Source of the DNA: Kutzneria sp035492655
GTDB taxonomy: Bacteria; Actinomycetota; Actinomycetes; Mycobacteriales; Pseudonocardiaceae
Length of the DNA: 20,071 bases
NCBI GenBank assembly: GCA_035492655.1
Contig: DATJJB010000794.1
Coordinates: 1 to 20,071, forward strand
Reading direction: 5' to 3'
In this document: positions 6,770-13,252 of the stretch, one piece after another
Numbering within the stretch: the first letter of the stretch is position 1
Layout: each line of letters begins with the position of its first letter
Translations under genes and position numbers: made by a program
The notes under the pieces: generated by a model
Told to the model about the DNA's origin: nothing
Seen by the model: only the letters and a program-made list of their open reading frames with translations
Databases searched by the model: none

Positions 6770-8161
6770 TCATGACGCGCTCAGCTGGTACAGGGCGGCG
6801 CCGCCGGCGGGCAGCGACACGGTGATCTGTGAACCGGACTGCGCGGTGTACGAGCCCTTGCTCGGGTCGAACTTGCCGATGCCGTGCACGGTCGAGGTGT
6901 TCGTGTTCAGGGTGACGTTGGCGGCCGCGGTGTTGGACCGGTTGGCCACGAACACCCAGCGGTCCTTGACCGCGCTGTTGGGGCTGCGGAATCGGCCCAC
7001 CACAACGGTTCCCGACACCGACGTGAGATAGCCGTCCGGGCTGAACGGCGTGGTGCCGGGCGTCTGCGCGCTCTCGTTGGCGTGCACCACCGACTCCGAC
7101 ACCAGCGGCAGCAACTCCTTGCCCACCGGGGCCAGCCAGCTGGTGTTGAGCGTCTGGCTGTAGCCGTAGCGGGCGGTCTTGGCGCCGGTCAGGTCGATCA
7201 GCGCCGGGCCGAAGTCCTCGCCGCGCCCCGGATCCGGCGTCCAGTAGGTGAAGTACTGGATGCCCTTGCAGCCGTAGGCCAGGCTGACGTTGACCTGCCA
7301 GGCCAGGTCGGCCGCGGTCGGCTCCTTGAGCAGGTTGCTGGACAGTGTCTGGATGTAGGTCCAGGTCGGCAGCCCGCTGTCCAGGCCGGCCTGCCGGACC
7401 TGGGCCCAGCACTGGAAGAAGTTCGTCGCCTCGCCGTCGTGGCGCAACGGGTAGTAGTCGAAGGAGATCAGCGGCGGCGCGACCTGGCTGACGAAGTTGC
7501 TCAGCGTCTTGGCGTAGTCGACCTCCAGCGCGTACGAGAGATTGGTGTACGCCATCGCGCTCGGCGCCATCTCGTGCACGATCTGGCTGGCCTTGCCCAG
7601 TGAGACGTTGCGGGAGCCCCACAGGTCCGGCTCGTCGTAGAGGCTGAAGCCGGCGAAGGAGGTGTGCCGGGCGTAGCGCGCGGTCGCCTGCTGGACCAGT
7701 GCGCGGGCGTCGGCCGTGCTGATGGTCAACGGGCCCGAGCGGCTGTCGTCGATGGTGAACATCTCGCCGACCGCCTTGACCGACGGATCGGTGGCCACGA
7801 TCGCCTTCATGTCGTGCTGGTCGGCGAAACCGAGCGCGTAGTCGATGCTCTGCGGGTCGAGCTGGTAGTTGCCGGTGACGAAGAAGGTGAAGCCGGCGGC
7901 CGCCATGTCGGCGTAGTTGGCGGCGGTGGACGCGGACGGCGGCGGTGGCCAGAACGCGCCGATCGGGAAGCGTGTGTCGGTGAACAGCGGCGTCGAGCTG
8001 CACACATTGCCCAGCTGCAGCGGGGTGGCGGCCGGCGTGACGGCCGGCCGCGGCGTCGCCGAGGCCACGGCCGGGGCGGCCAGCGCGGCGGCGCCGACAC
8101 CGGCGGCGCGGAACAGCCAGCGGCGGCTCATGGGCGCACCAAGGCGTACGTCATCGATCAC
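6770..8161 (-). CDS. Tat-exported glycoside-hydrolase-like TIM-barrel protein
   Basis: The product has 463 residues. SRRWLFRAAG (12-21), a hydrophobic run and AVASA (31-35) form a Tat signal. The body reads as an alternating barrel with segments typical of glycoside hydrolases: GFTFFVTGNYQ, GFSLYDEPDLW (candidate acid/base Glu177), LISFDYYPL (Asp235) and GIQYFTYWTPDPG. A strand-rich C-terminal tail (about 375-463) ends in LPAGGAALYQLS, as in hydrolase accessory domains. Family and substrate are not assignable by eye, and the second catalytic acid is unclear. GTG 8161 is chosen because AGGAG lies 7 bases upstream; ATG 8131 (residue 11) would still keep the Tat motif but has a poor ribosome site. 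It lies 31 bases after the HTH gene and 14 bases before the propeller gene. Confidence 0.75.
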   Translation of the reverse strand: MIDDVRLGAPMSRRWLFRAAGVGAAALAAPAVASATPRPAVTPAATPLQLGNVCSSTPLFTDTRFPIGAFWPPPPSASTAANYADMAAAGFTFFVTGNYQLDPQSIDYALGFADQHDMKAIVATDPSVKAVGEMFTIDDSRSGPLTISTADARALVQQATARYARHTSFAGFSLYDEPDLWGSRNVSLGKASQIVHEMAPSAMAYTNLSYALEVDYAKTLSNFVSQVAPPLISFDYYPLRHDGEATNFFQCWAQVRQAGLDSGLPTWTYIQTLSSNLLKEPTAADLAWQVNVSLAYGCKGIQYFTYWTPDPGRGEDFGPALIDLTGAKTARYGYSQTLNTSWLAPVGKELLPLVSESVVHANESAQTPGTTPFSPDGYLTSVSGTVVVGRFRSPNSAVKDRWVFVANRSNTAAANVTLNTNTSTVHGIGKFDPSKGSYTAQSGSQITVSLPAGGAALYQLSAS

Positions 8162-8192
8162 GGAATGCTCCTGAAGATGAGTGATGGTCAGC

Positions 8193-8405
8193 TCAGATGA
8201 GGTTGCGGCGGGCCGCCCAGGCGACGGCCTCGATCGGGGTGCCGGCCCCGACCTTGTCGCACACCTCGCGCAGCCGTCGTCGCAGCGTGCGCGGGCTCAG
8301 GTTCAGTCGTCGTGCCACGGAATCCGCCGGTAGTCCGCTGGCCAGCAGGCCGAGCAGGGCCACTTCGTTCCGGTTCATGGCGCTGTCGGTGGTCAGAGTC
8401 AGCAT
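8193..8405 (-). CDS. Stand-alone LuxR/GerE-type HTH protein
   Basis: The product has 70 residues and is almost entirely one LuxR-type DNA-binding domain: EVALLGLLASGLPADSVARR, then LNLSPRTLRRRLREVCDKVG, ending AVAWAARRNLI. No receiver or ligand domain is present. It probably binds DNA as a dimer and acts on its own operon or nearby promoters; the target is unknown. ATG 8405 is chosen because GGGGGG lies 5 bases upstream and because a promoter -10 is predicted at 8442-8447, which excludes the longer TTG reading from 8447. It is first in the operon that continues with the hydrolase-like and propeller genes. Confidence 0.75.
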   Translation of the reverse strand: MLTLTTDSAMNRNEVALLGLLASGLPADSVARRLNLSPRTLRRRLREVCDKVGAGTPIEAVAWAARRNLI

Positions 8406-8432
8406 CACAGCCCCCCGCTGTCTGCCGTGTTC

Positions 8433-8448
8433 ATTGAAATGATTCAAT
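8433..8448. promoter_or_regulatory. Candidate LacI-family operator 2
   Basis: The perfect palindrome ATTGAA-ATGA-TTCAAT has the same half-sites and 4-base spacer as 5555-5568. It overlaps the predicted -10 of the minus-strand operon and lies 157 bases upstream of the LacI-family gene, between the two divergent transcription units. Confidence 0.6.
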
Positions 8449-8471
8449 CAGCGTGACGCGAGAGCCGTCAA
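8442..8471 (-). promoter_or_regulatory. Promoter of the HTH / hydrolase / propeller operon
   Basis: On the minus strand TTGACG (8471-8466, five of six -35 bases) is followed after 18 bases by TTGAAT (8447-8442, four of six -10 bases). A start near 8435 leaves a leader of about 30 bases with the ribosome site. The -10 lies inside the palindrome 8433-8448, so a bound repressor would block polymerase. Confidence 0.55.
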
Positions 8472-8519
8472 GAAGGTTGGGCCGGATGGCCGAGTTTAAT
8501 GTCGAACTTCGCCGAGCAG

Positions 8520-8534
8520 TCCCTGTATCAGGGA
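8520..8534. promoter_or_regulatory. Short palindrome upstream of the LacI-family gene
   Basis: TCCCTG-TAT-CAGGGA is a perfect 6-bp inverted repeat with a 3-base centre, 71 bases before the repressor gene. It could be a second regulator's site, for example that of the LuxR-type protein. There is no direct support for either. Confidence 0.25.
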
Positions 8535-8605
8535 ATTTCGTGCACGGAGTACCCTAAGCTGGCCGCATTCACGTTGTTGCACGTTTCAATCGCAGGAGGA
8601 CCGCC

Positions 8606-9622
8606 ATGCGCCGCGTGGGCATCAAGGACGTCGCCGCGCTGGCCGGCGTGTCCGTCGGCACCGTCTCGCACGTGCTGAACCGGCCCGAGGTGGTGGCCGA
8701 GGCCACCCGGCTGCGGGTCGAGCAGGCCATCGGCGAGCTCGGCTTCGTGCGCAACGGCGCGGCCGGCACCCTACGGGCCGGTCGCAGCCAGGTGCTCGGC
8801 CTGGTGGTGATGGACGTGACCAACCCGTTCTTCACCGACATCGCCCGCGGGGCCGAGGACGTGGCCAACGGCAACGGCTACGTGGTCATCCTCGGCAACT
8901 CCGACGAGTCCGACGACAAGGAACGCAACTACCTGCGGGTGCTCCAGGAGCAGCAGGTCGCCGGCGTGCTCATCACGCCGGTGCACGACGACTCGTCCCG
9001 CATTCGGCAGCTGCGCGACGTCGGCACCTCGGTGGTGCTGGTCGACCGGGCGGCGCTGGGCACCGACCAGTGCTCGGTGTCGGTGGACAACGTGGCCGGC
9101 GGACGGCTGGCCGCCGAGCACCTGCTCGGCCTTGGCCACGAGGAGATCACCTTCGTCACCGGGCCGTCGGCGATCCGGCAGTGCGCCGACCGCCGGGCCG
9201 GCGTCAAGGCCGCGCTGCGCAACGCCGGCATCGCGCTGGGCGGTGGCCTGCAGGAACTGGTGGTGCCGGCGATGAACGTGGCGTCCGGCCGGGCCGCCGG
9301 GGAGAAGCTGTTGCAGGGCAAGCGAAAGCCGCGGGCCGTGTTCTGCGCCAACGACCTGCTGGCCGTCGGCGTGCTGCACGTGCTGCTGCGGGCCGGGCTG
9401 CGGGTGCCCGAGGACGTCATGGTGGTCGGCTACGACGACATCTACGCGGCCGAGTCGGCGGCCGTGCCGCTGACCACGATCCGGCAGCCCACCTACCAGA
9501 TGGGCCGGATGGCCGCGGAGCTGATGATCTCCGAGTGCGAGCAGCCGGAACAGCATGCCCACCAGCAGATCCTGTTCCAGCCGACGCTGGTGGCCCGCAA
9601 CTCGACGGGCCGGCCGGTCTAG
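8606..9622 (+). CDS. LacI-family transcriptional regulator
   Basis: The product has 338 residues, the usual family length. The N-terminal HTH (IKDVAALAGVSVGTVSHVLN) is followed by a hinge helix region (FVRNGAAGTLRAGRSQVLGL) and a periplasmic-binding-protein-like sugar-sensing domain (VMDVTNPFFTDIARGAEDVA, CANDLLAVGVLHVL, VVGYDD, PLTTIRQP). Members repress sugar-use genes and let go on binding a sugar or sugar phosphate. Divergent placement beside an exported hydrolase/lectin operon makes that operon its likely target, with the two TTGAA-N4-TTCAA palindromes as candidate sites. AGGAGG (8594-8599) lies 6 bases before ATG 8606. A half-site TTTCAATCGC just ahead of it (8584-8593) differs by one base from half of operator 1. 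The stop overlaps that of the convergent oxidase gene. Confidence 0.92.
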   Translation: MRRVGIKDVAALAGVSVGTVSHVLNRPEVVAEATRLRVEQAIGELGFVRNGAAGTLRAGRSQVLGLVVMDVTNPFFTDIARGAEDVANGNGYVVILGNSDESDDKERNYLRVLQEQQVAGVLITPVHDDSSRIRQLRDVGTSVVLVDRAALGTDQCSVSVDNVAGGRLAAEHLLGLGHEEITFVTGPSAIRQCADRRAGVKAALRNAGIALGGGLQELVVPAMNVASGRAAGEKLLQGKRKPRAVFCANDLLAVGVLHVLLRAGLRVPEDVMVVGYDDIYAAESAAVPLTTIRQPTYQMGRMAAELMISECEQPEQHAHQQILFQPTLVARNSTGRPV

Positions 9623-10584
9623 CCCTGGATCAACGCCTTGGCCAGGTCGGCGGCCTCGCGGGCGGAGCCCCAGGACAGGGTGACGCCCAGGCTGCCGTGG
9701 CCGTAGCAGTGCACGATGGGCCGGCCGGCCAGCTCACGGGCTTCGAGGCGGATGGTGGCGCGCTCGGGCCGTAGCCCGACGCGGTGCTCCAGGATCGGCG
9801 CGCCGGCCAACAGCGGCTCGACCGTGGCGCAGCGCTCGATGATGGCCGAGGCGATGGCCGCGTCGGGCTCCAGCCGCCAGTCCCCGACGGTGGACACGCC
9901 GCCGAGCACAACCTGGTCCCCGTGCGGGAAGTAGTGGGTGAACTCCGGCTCGGTGGAGATCTCCTGGAAGAACTCCTCGATGCCCGGATTGGCCACCACG
10001 ACGAGCTGCCCGCGGCAGGCCCGCACGGTCAGGTCGGGCACCAGCCGCCGGGCCCCGACGCCGCTGCAGTTGACCAGCACCGGGGCCTCGTCGACGACCT
10101 CGCTGAGCCGGGCCACGGTGCGGATGTCCAGCCGCCCACCGGCCGCGGTCAGCCGGCCGGTGAGGTAGCCCAGATAGCGCGGCATGTCGATCAACGGAAC
10201 GCGGGCCCACTGGCCGCTGGTGAAGCCGGCCGGCAGCTCGGTGCGGCGTAGGTTCACGAGGTCCGGGACCATGCTGACCTGCGGCGGCAGGTCGTCCAGC
10301 GGCAGCGCGCCGCGGCTGGCCATCCGGCCGCGGGTGAGGCGGACGCCGGTGGCCGGATCGCGGGCCAGCCGGGTGAACTCGTCGAGACCGACACGGCTCC
10401 AGGCCAAGGCCCGATCGGCTGGTTCGGCGAAGGCCGGGCCCCACATCGCGCCGGCCATCGCCGACGTGGTCTGCCGCGGCAGGTCGGTGCTCATCACCCT
10501 GGTCCGCACGCCCGCCTCGGCCAGGCACACCGCGGTGGTCAGGCCGATCACGCCGGCCCCGATGACGAGCACGTCGTCACTCAC
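9619..10584 (-). CDS. D-amino acid oxidase family FAD enzyme
   Basis: The product has 321 residues from GTG 10584. It starts with the FAD-binding motif VLVIGAGVIGL and ends with VGLRPERATIRLE and HCYGHGSLGVTLSWGSA, both very close to the active-site Arg and dinucleotide-binding motifs of eukaryotic D-amino acid oxidase. FTHYFPHGDQVVLGGV corresponds to the active-site Tyr strand. The expected reaction is oxidation of a D-amino acid to the 2-oxo acid with ammonia and H2O2; the preferred substrate is unknown. No signal peptide is seen, so it is cytoplasmic. There is no ribosome site at GTG 10584, but TACCGT ends 7 bases upstream, which suggests a leaderless mRNA; GTG 10593 is the alternative. 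Its neighbours encode cell-wall-type hydrolases that could release D-alanine, but a link is speculative. Confidence 0.85.
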   Translation of the reverse strand: MSDDVLVIGAGVIGLTTAVCLAEAGVRTRVMSTDLPRQTTSAMAGAMWGPAFAEPADRALAWSRVGLDEFTRLARDPATGVRLTRGRMASRGALPLDDLPPQVSMVPDLVNLRRTELPAGFTSGQWARVPLIDMPRYLGYLTGRLTAAGGRLDIRTVARLSEVVDEAPVLVNCSGVGARRLVPDLTVRACRGQLVVVANPGIEEFFQEISTEPEFTHYFPHGDQVVLGGVSTVGDWRLEPDAAIASAIIERCATVEPLLAGAPILEHRVGLRPERATIRLEARELAGRPIVHCYGHGSLGVTLSWGSAREAADLAKALIQG

Positions 10585-10591
10585 GCTCGTC

Positions 10592-10597
10592 ACGGTA
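10592..10597 (-). promoter_or_regulatory. Candidate -10 of a leaderless D-amino acid oxidase transcript
   Basis: TACCGT on the minus strand (10597-10592) matches TANNNT and is 7 bases before GTG 10584. It is the same hexamer seen ahead of the gene at 1882. No clear -35 is visible. Confidence 0.35.
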
Positions 10598-10643
10598 GGG
10601 CATCGGGCACCGAATACCGAGTCCGAAAGGGACAGTGCCCGTC

Positions 10644-10649
10644 TACGAT
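10644..10649 (+). promoter_or_regulatory. Candidate -10 of a leaderless YbjQ-family transcript
   Basis: TACGAT matches four of six consensus -10 bases and ends 8 bases before ATG 10658, which would place the RNA start at about the initiation codon. Confidence 0.4.
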
Positions 10650-10657
10650 CCGGGAAC

Positions 10658-11116
10658 ATGTCCCAGCCAAGCGCGCCCCCGCAGTTCCCCATCCTGATCT
10701 CGACCATGAACGACGTGCCCGGCTGCCGGGTCACCCACGTGTTCGGCGAGGTCTTCGGCCTCACCGTGCGCAGCCGCGCCATCGGCGTGAACTTCGTGGC
10801 CGGTCTCAAGTCCCTCGGCGGCGGCGAGGTGACCCAGTACACCCAGATGCTCAGCGACTCCCGCAACGAGGCGCTCGGCCGGCTCTGCCAGCAGGCCATG
10901 GGCTACGGCGCGAACGCCGTGCTGGCCATGCGCTTCGACTGCAACGAGATCGCGCAGACGATGAGCGAGGTCGCCGCCTACGGCACCGCGGTCTACATCG
11001 TGCCCAACGACCAGCCGGCCCAGCAGCACGCCGCGCAGCAGCACCAGCCGGCGGCCCCGCAGCAACAGCAGTACCAGCAGGCCCCGCAGCAGCAGATGCA
11101 GCAGCCCCAGCGTTGA
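10658..11116 (+). CDS. YbjQ/UPF0145-family protein with Gln-rich tail
   Basis: The product has 152 residues. Residues 10-115 match the YbjQ (UPF0145) family: ILISTMNDVPG, GEVFGLTVRSRAIG, LSDSRNEALGRLCQQAMGYG, ANAVLAMRFDCNE and YGTAVYIVP. The family forms small homopentameric assemblies and is sometimes called heavy-metal-binding; its function is not established. The last 35 residues are a low-complexity Gln/Pro/Ala tail not found in the core family. The gene diverges from the oxidase gene with 73 bases between starts, and its -10 lies directly before the ATG. A weak GGGA is the only ribosome-site-like sequence. The stop precedes the twin hairpins. Confidence 0.82.
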   Translation: MSQPSAPPQFPILISTMNDVPGCRVTHVFGEVFGLTVRSRAIGVNFVAGLKSLGGGEVTQYTQMLSDSRNEALGRLCQQAMGYGANAVLAMRFDCNEIAQTMSEVAAYGTAVYIVPNDQPAQQHAAQQHQPAAPQQQQYQQAPQQQMQQPQR

Positions 11117-11125
11117 GCCCGAAGG

Positions 11126-11174
11126 TCGGAAGGGACCATTCCCACACTCCGAGTGGAGGAATGGTCCCTTCCGA
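11126..11174. repeat. Hairpin repeat 1 of a matched pair
   Basis: Arms of 17 bp (11126-11142 with 11158-11174, core GGAAGGGACCATTCC) enclose a 15-base loop that itself pairs as CACT-CCG-AGTG. There is no U run after either side. It lies between the convergent YbjQ-type and HAD genes and may act as a two-way stop or RNA-end structure. Confidence 0.8.
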
Positions 11175-11191
11175 ACATGAAGGCCGAACGT

Positions 11192-11234
11192 GAAAGGACC
11201 ATTCCTGACGTTGAACGAGAGGAATGGTCCTTTC
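11192..11234. repeat. Hairpin repeat 2 of a matched pair
   Basis: Arms of 14 bp (11192-11205 with 11221-11234, core GAAAGGACCATTCC) again enclose exactly 15 bases, here with inner pairing CGTT-G-AACG. The arms share the AGGRACCATTCC-type core with repeat 1 while the loop sequence differs. It ends 18 bases before the HAD gene stop. Confidence 0.8.
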
Positions 11235-11252
11235 CAAGCGTTGGTGGCTTGA

Positions 11253-12149
11253 CTAGGAGGTGCGGCGGCGGTAGGCGATGCCGGCGGCGACCGCGCCGGC
11301 CAGGGCGCCGGCGCCCAACACCGTGGGCACGCCGATGCGGGCGGCCTTGCGGCCGGTGCGGAAGTCGCGGATCTCCCAGCCGCGGCGGCGGGCCAGCTCC
11401 CGCAGCCCGGGATCGGGGTTGACGGCCACCGCGGTGCCGGCGGTGGACAGCATCGGCACGTCGTTGATGGAGTCCGAGTACGCGGTGCAACGGCGCAGGT
11501 CGAGGCCCTCACGGGCGGCCAGCGCCCGTACGGCGTGGGCCTTGGCCTTGCCGTGCAGCAGGTCGCCGACGAGCCGCCCGGTGTAGACGCCGTCCCGGGA
11601 CTCGGCGACGGTGCCAAGGGCTCCGGTCAGGCCGAGCCGCCGGGCGATGATCGAGGCCAGCTCGACCGGGGTGGCGGTGACCAGCCACACCCGCTGCCCG
11701 GCGTCCTGGTGCATCTGGGCCAGCGCCCGCGTGCCGGACCAGATCTTGGCCGCCATCAGCTCGTCGTAGATCTCCTCGCCCAGGTCGACCAGCTCCTGAA
11801 CGCTGCGCCCGGCCACGAAGCCCAGCGCCTGCTCGCGGCTGGCCCGCACGCTGTCCGGGTTCTCCTTGCCGCCGAGCCGGAACCGCAGCTGCCGCCAGGC
11901 GAAGCTGGCCAGGTCGGTGGTGGTGAAGTACTTCCGGCTGGCCAGGCCGCGGGCGAAGTGGAAGATCGAGGCGCCCATCATCATGGTGTTGTCGACGTCG
12001 AAGAACGCGGCGGCGGTCAGGTCCGGCGGCACCGCGAGCGCGGCCTCGAGGTCGGCCGCGGCCGCCACCGCCGCCTCGGCCGATGCCTCGCCGGCCAGCT
12101 CGGCCATCCGCTCGAGCTCTGCGTCCGCCCCGTCACGCCAGCGTGGCAC
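11253..12149 (-). CDS. HAD-IB family phosphatase (SerB1-like) with C-terminal membrane segment
   Basis: The product has 298 residues. HAD motif I is FFDVDNT (Asp51 nucleophile, Asp53), motif II is WLVTAT (Thr158), motif III includes a Lys near 201-203 (LLHGKAKAH) and motif IV is YSDSINDVPML. The HAD-IB cap (about 60-145) resembles phosphoserine phosphatase and CicA-type lipid-phosphate phosphatases. The C-terminus, GVPTVLGAGALAGAVAAGIA then YRRR, looks like one membrane helix with a positive end. A lipid phosphate or phosphoserine are both possible substrates. GTG 12149 has GGGGGAGG 7 bases upstream. Position and direction match serB1 (Rv0505c) of mycobacteria. It lies 50 bases after the rsbN-like gene on the same strand. 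Confidence 0.87.
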   Translation of the reverse strand: MPRWRDGADAELERMAELAGEASAEAAVAAAADLEAALAVPPDLTAAAFFDVDNTMMMGASIFHFARGLASRKYFTTTDLASFAWRQLRFRLGGKENPDSVRASREQALGFVAGRSVQELVDLGEEIYDELMAAKIWSGTRALAQMHQDAGQRVWLVTATPVELASIIARRLGLTGALGTVAESRDGVYTGRLVGDLLHGKAKAHAVRALAAREGLDLRRCTAYSDSINDVPMLSTAGTAVAVNPDPGLRELARRRGWEIRDFRTGRKAARIGVPTVLGAGALAGAVAAGIAYRRRTS

Positions 12150-12199
12150 CGCCGCGCCTCCCCCGCTCCTGCCGGTTCCTCATCGTGCAAGGGTAGCGA

Positions 12200-13213
12200 T
12201 CAGTGGCCGAGCACAATGCCCGGTAGTCCGGGCAGCAGCGGCGGCAGGGTGATCCCGGGCAACGGCAGCGGCACGGAGATGTCGGCGGGCTTGCTGCTGG
12301 TCGTGGTCGGCCCCGGTCCCTTGGACCCGGTCGTCACGGGCGAGGCGACCGTCGGTGTGGTGAACGTGACGGTCGGCGTGGTGGCCGTGGTCGTCGACGA
12401 CCCGCCGCCGACGCCGTTGCCGGGCGCGCCGCCGCCCGGGTGCGAGGTCGTGGTCGGCGTGGCGCCGTAGCTCTGCTGGACCGGCGGCCGCGTGGCGCAC
12501 GCCCCGGTGGCCGGCAGCGCGCCGACGTCGTCGGTGGCGCCGGTGGTGATCGTGTAGCAGTTCAGCCGCGCGATCAGGGCGTCGGCCCGCTCGGTGATGG
12601 CGGCCAGCAGGACGGCGCTGGTGTCGGCGCGCTCGGGCAGCGAGGGCCGCAGGGTCTTGAGCCGCTGCGACTGCTCCTTGGCCCAGTCACGCAGATAGGT
12701 CAGGCCGGAACCGTCGCCGTTGGTGCTGAGCACGGTCAGCAGCCGCGAGCCGGCGGCGGCGTCGGTGTCGAAGTCGGTGAGCGCGGTCAGGTACGAGCCG
12801 ATGGGCGTGTTGCCGCGGGCGGCCATGCCCTCCATCTCGTCGATCCGCGCGGTGGCGAACTCGAGGTGCTTACGGGCCTTGGCCGCGTCGTCGAAGGCCA
12901 GTCCGAAGGAGGCCGACTCGGCGGTGCGCTTGATCGCGTACAGCGGGTCGCCGGGCAGCGCGTCCCGGCTGAGCAGCAGGCTCATCGCGCCCAGCGCCAG
13001 GATCAGGCACAGCGCGGCGGCCATGGCCACCATCAGCCGGCCGGGCGCGGTGGACCGCACGGGTAAGTCGCGGACCGGGGCCGGCGGCGACTCGAAGTCC
13101 ATGGCCTCGAACTCGGCGAGCACCCGCAGCCGCATGCGTTCCCGCTCGCGTGGGGTCGGCCCCACCGCGTCGGCCGAGCGCCGCAGCAGATCCGCGACGC
13201 GTTCGTGCTCCAT
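12200..13213 (-). CDS. rsbN: DUF5667 protein, RsbN-like anti-sigma factor
   Basis: The product has 337 residues from ATG 13213 (GGAG 6 bases upstream). A cytoplasmic N-terminus of about 65 residues (MEHERVADLLRRSADAVG and on) precedes one membrane helix, LMVAMAAALCLILALGAMSL. A DUF5667 region follows (ALPGDPLYAIKRTAESAS, then HLEFATARIDEMEGM), with a low-complexity Thr/Pro/Gly/Ser tail outside the cell. Streptomyces RsbN is a single-pass anti-sigma factor encoded directly downstream of bldN and binds the sigma factor with its N-terminal part. The architecture and location here are the same, so I infer that role. The 100-base gap after the sigma gene holds an ECF-type promoter candidate. Confidence 0.8.
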   Translation of the reverse strand: MEHERVADLLRRSADAVGPTPRERERMRLRVLAEFEAMDFESPPAPVRDLPVRSTAPGRLMVAMAAALCLILALGAMSLLLSRDALPGDPLYAIKRTAESASFGLAFDDAAKARKHLEFATARIDEMEGMAARGNTPIGSYLTALTDFDTDAAAGSRLLTVLSTNGDGSGLTYLRDWAKEQSQRLKTLRPSLPERADTSAVLLAAITERADALIARLNCYTITTGATDDVGALPATGACATRPPVQQSYGATPTTTSHPGGGAPGNGVGGGSSTTTATTPTVTFTTPTVASPVTTGSKGPGPTTTSSKPADISVPLPLPGITLPPLLPGLPGIVLGH

Positions 13214-13252
13214 CCGGGTCTCCACCTCACCACCTGTTCGCTTCCAATCCAG

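Noticed and set aside
6773..8003. An open frame that continues from the propeller gene through the hydrolase gene
   Set aside because: Its upstream part is an Arg/Pro/Gln-rich shadow of the Tat-signal hydrolase. The propeller gene has its own start and ribosome site at 6755, so a 766-residue fusion is not real.
10585..10899. N-terminal extension of the D-amino acid oxidase frame
   Set aside because: It runs antisense through the YbjQ-family gene and has no similarity; the FAD motif begins six residues after GTG 10584.
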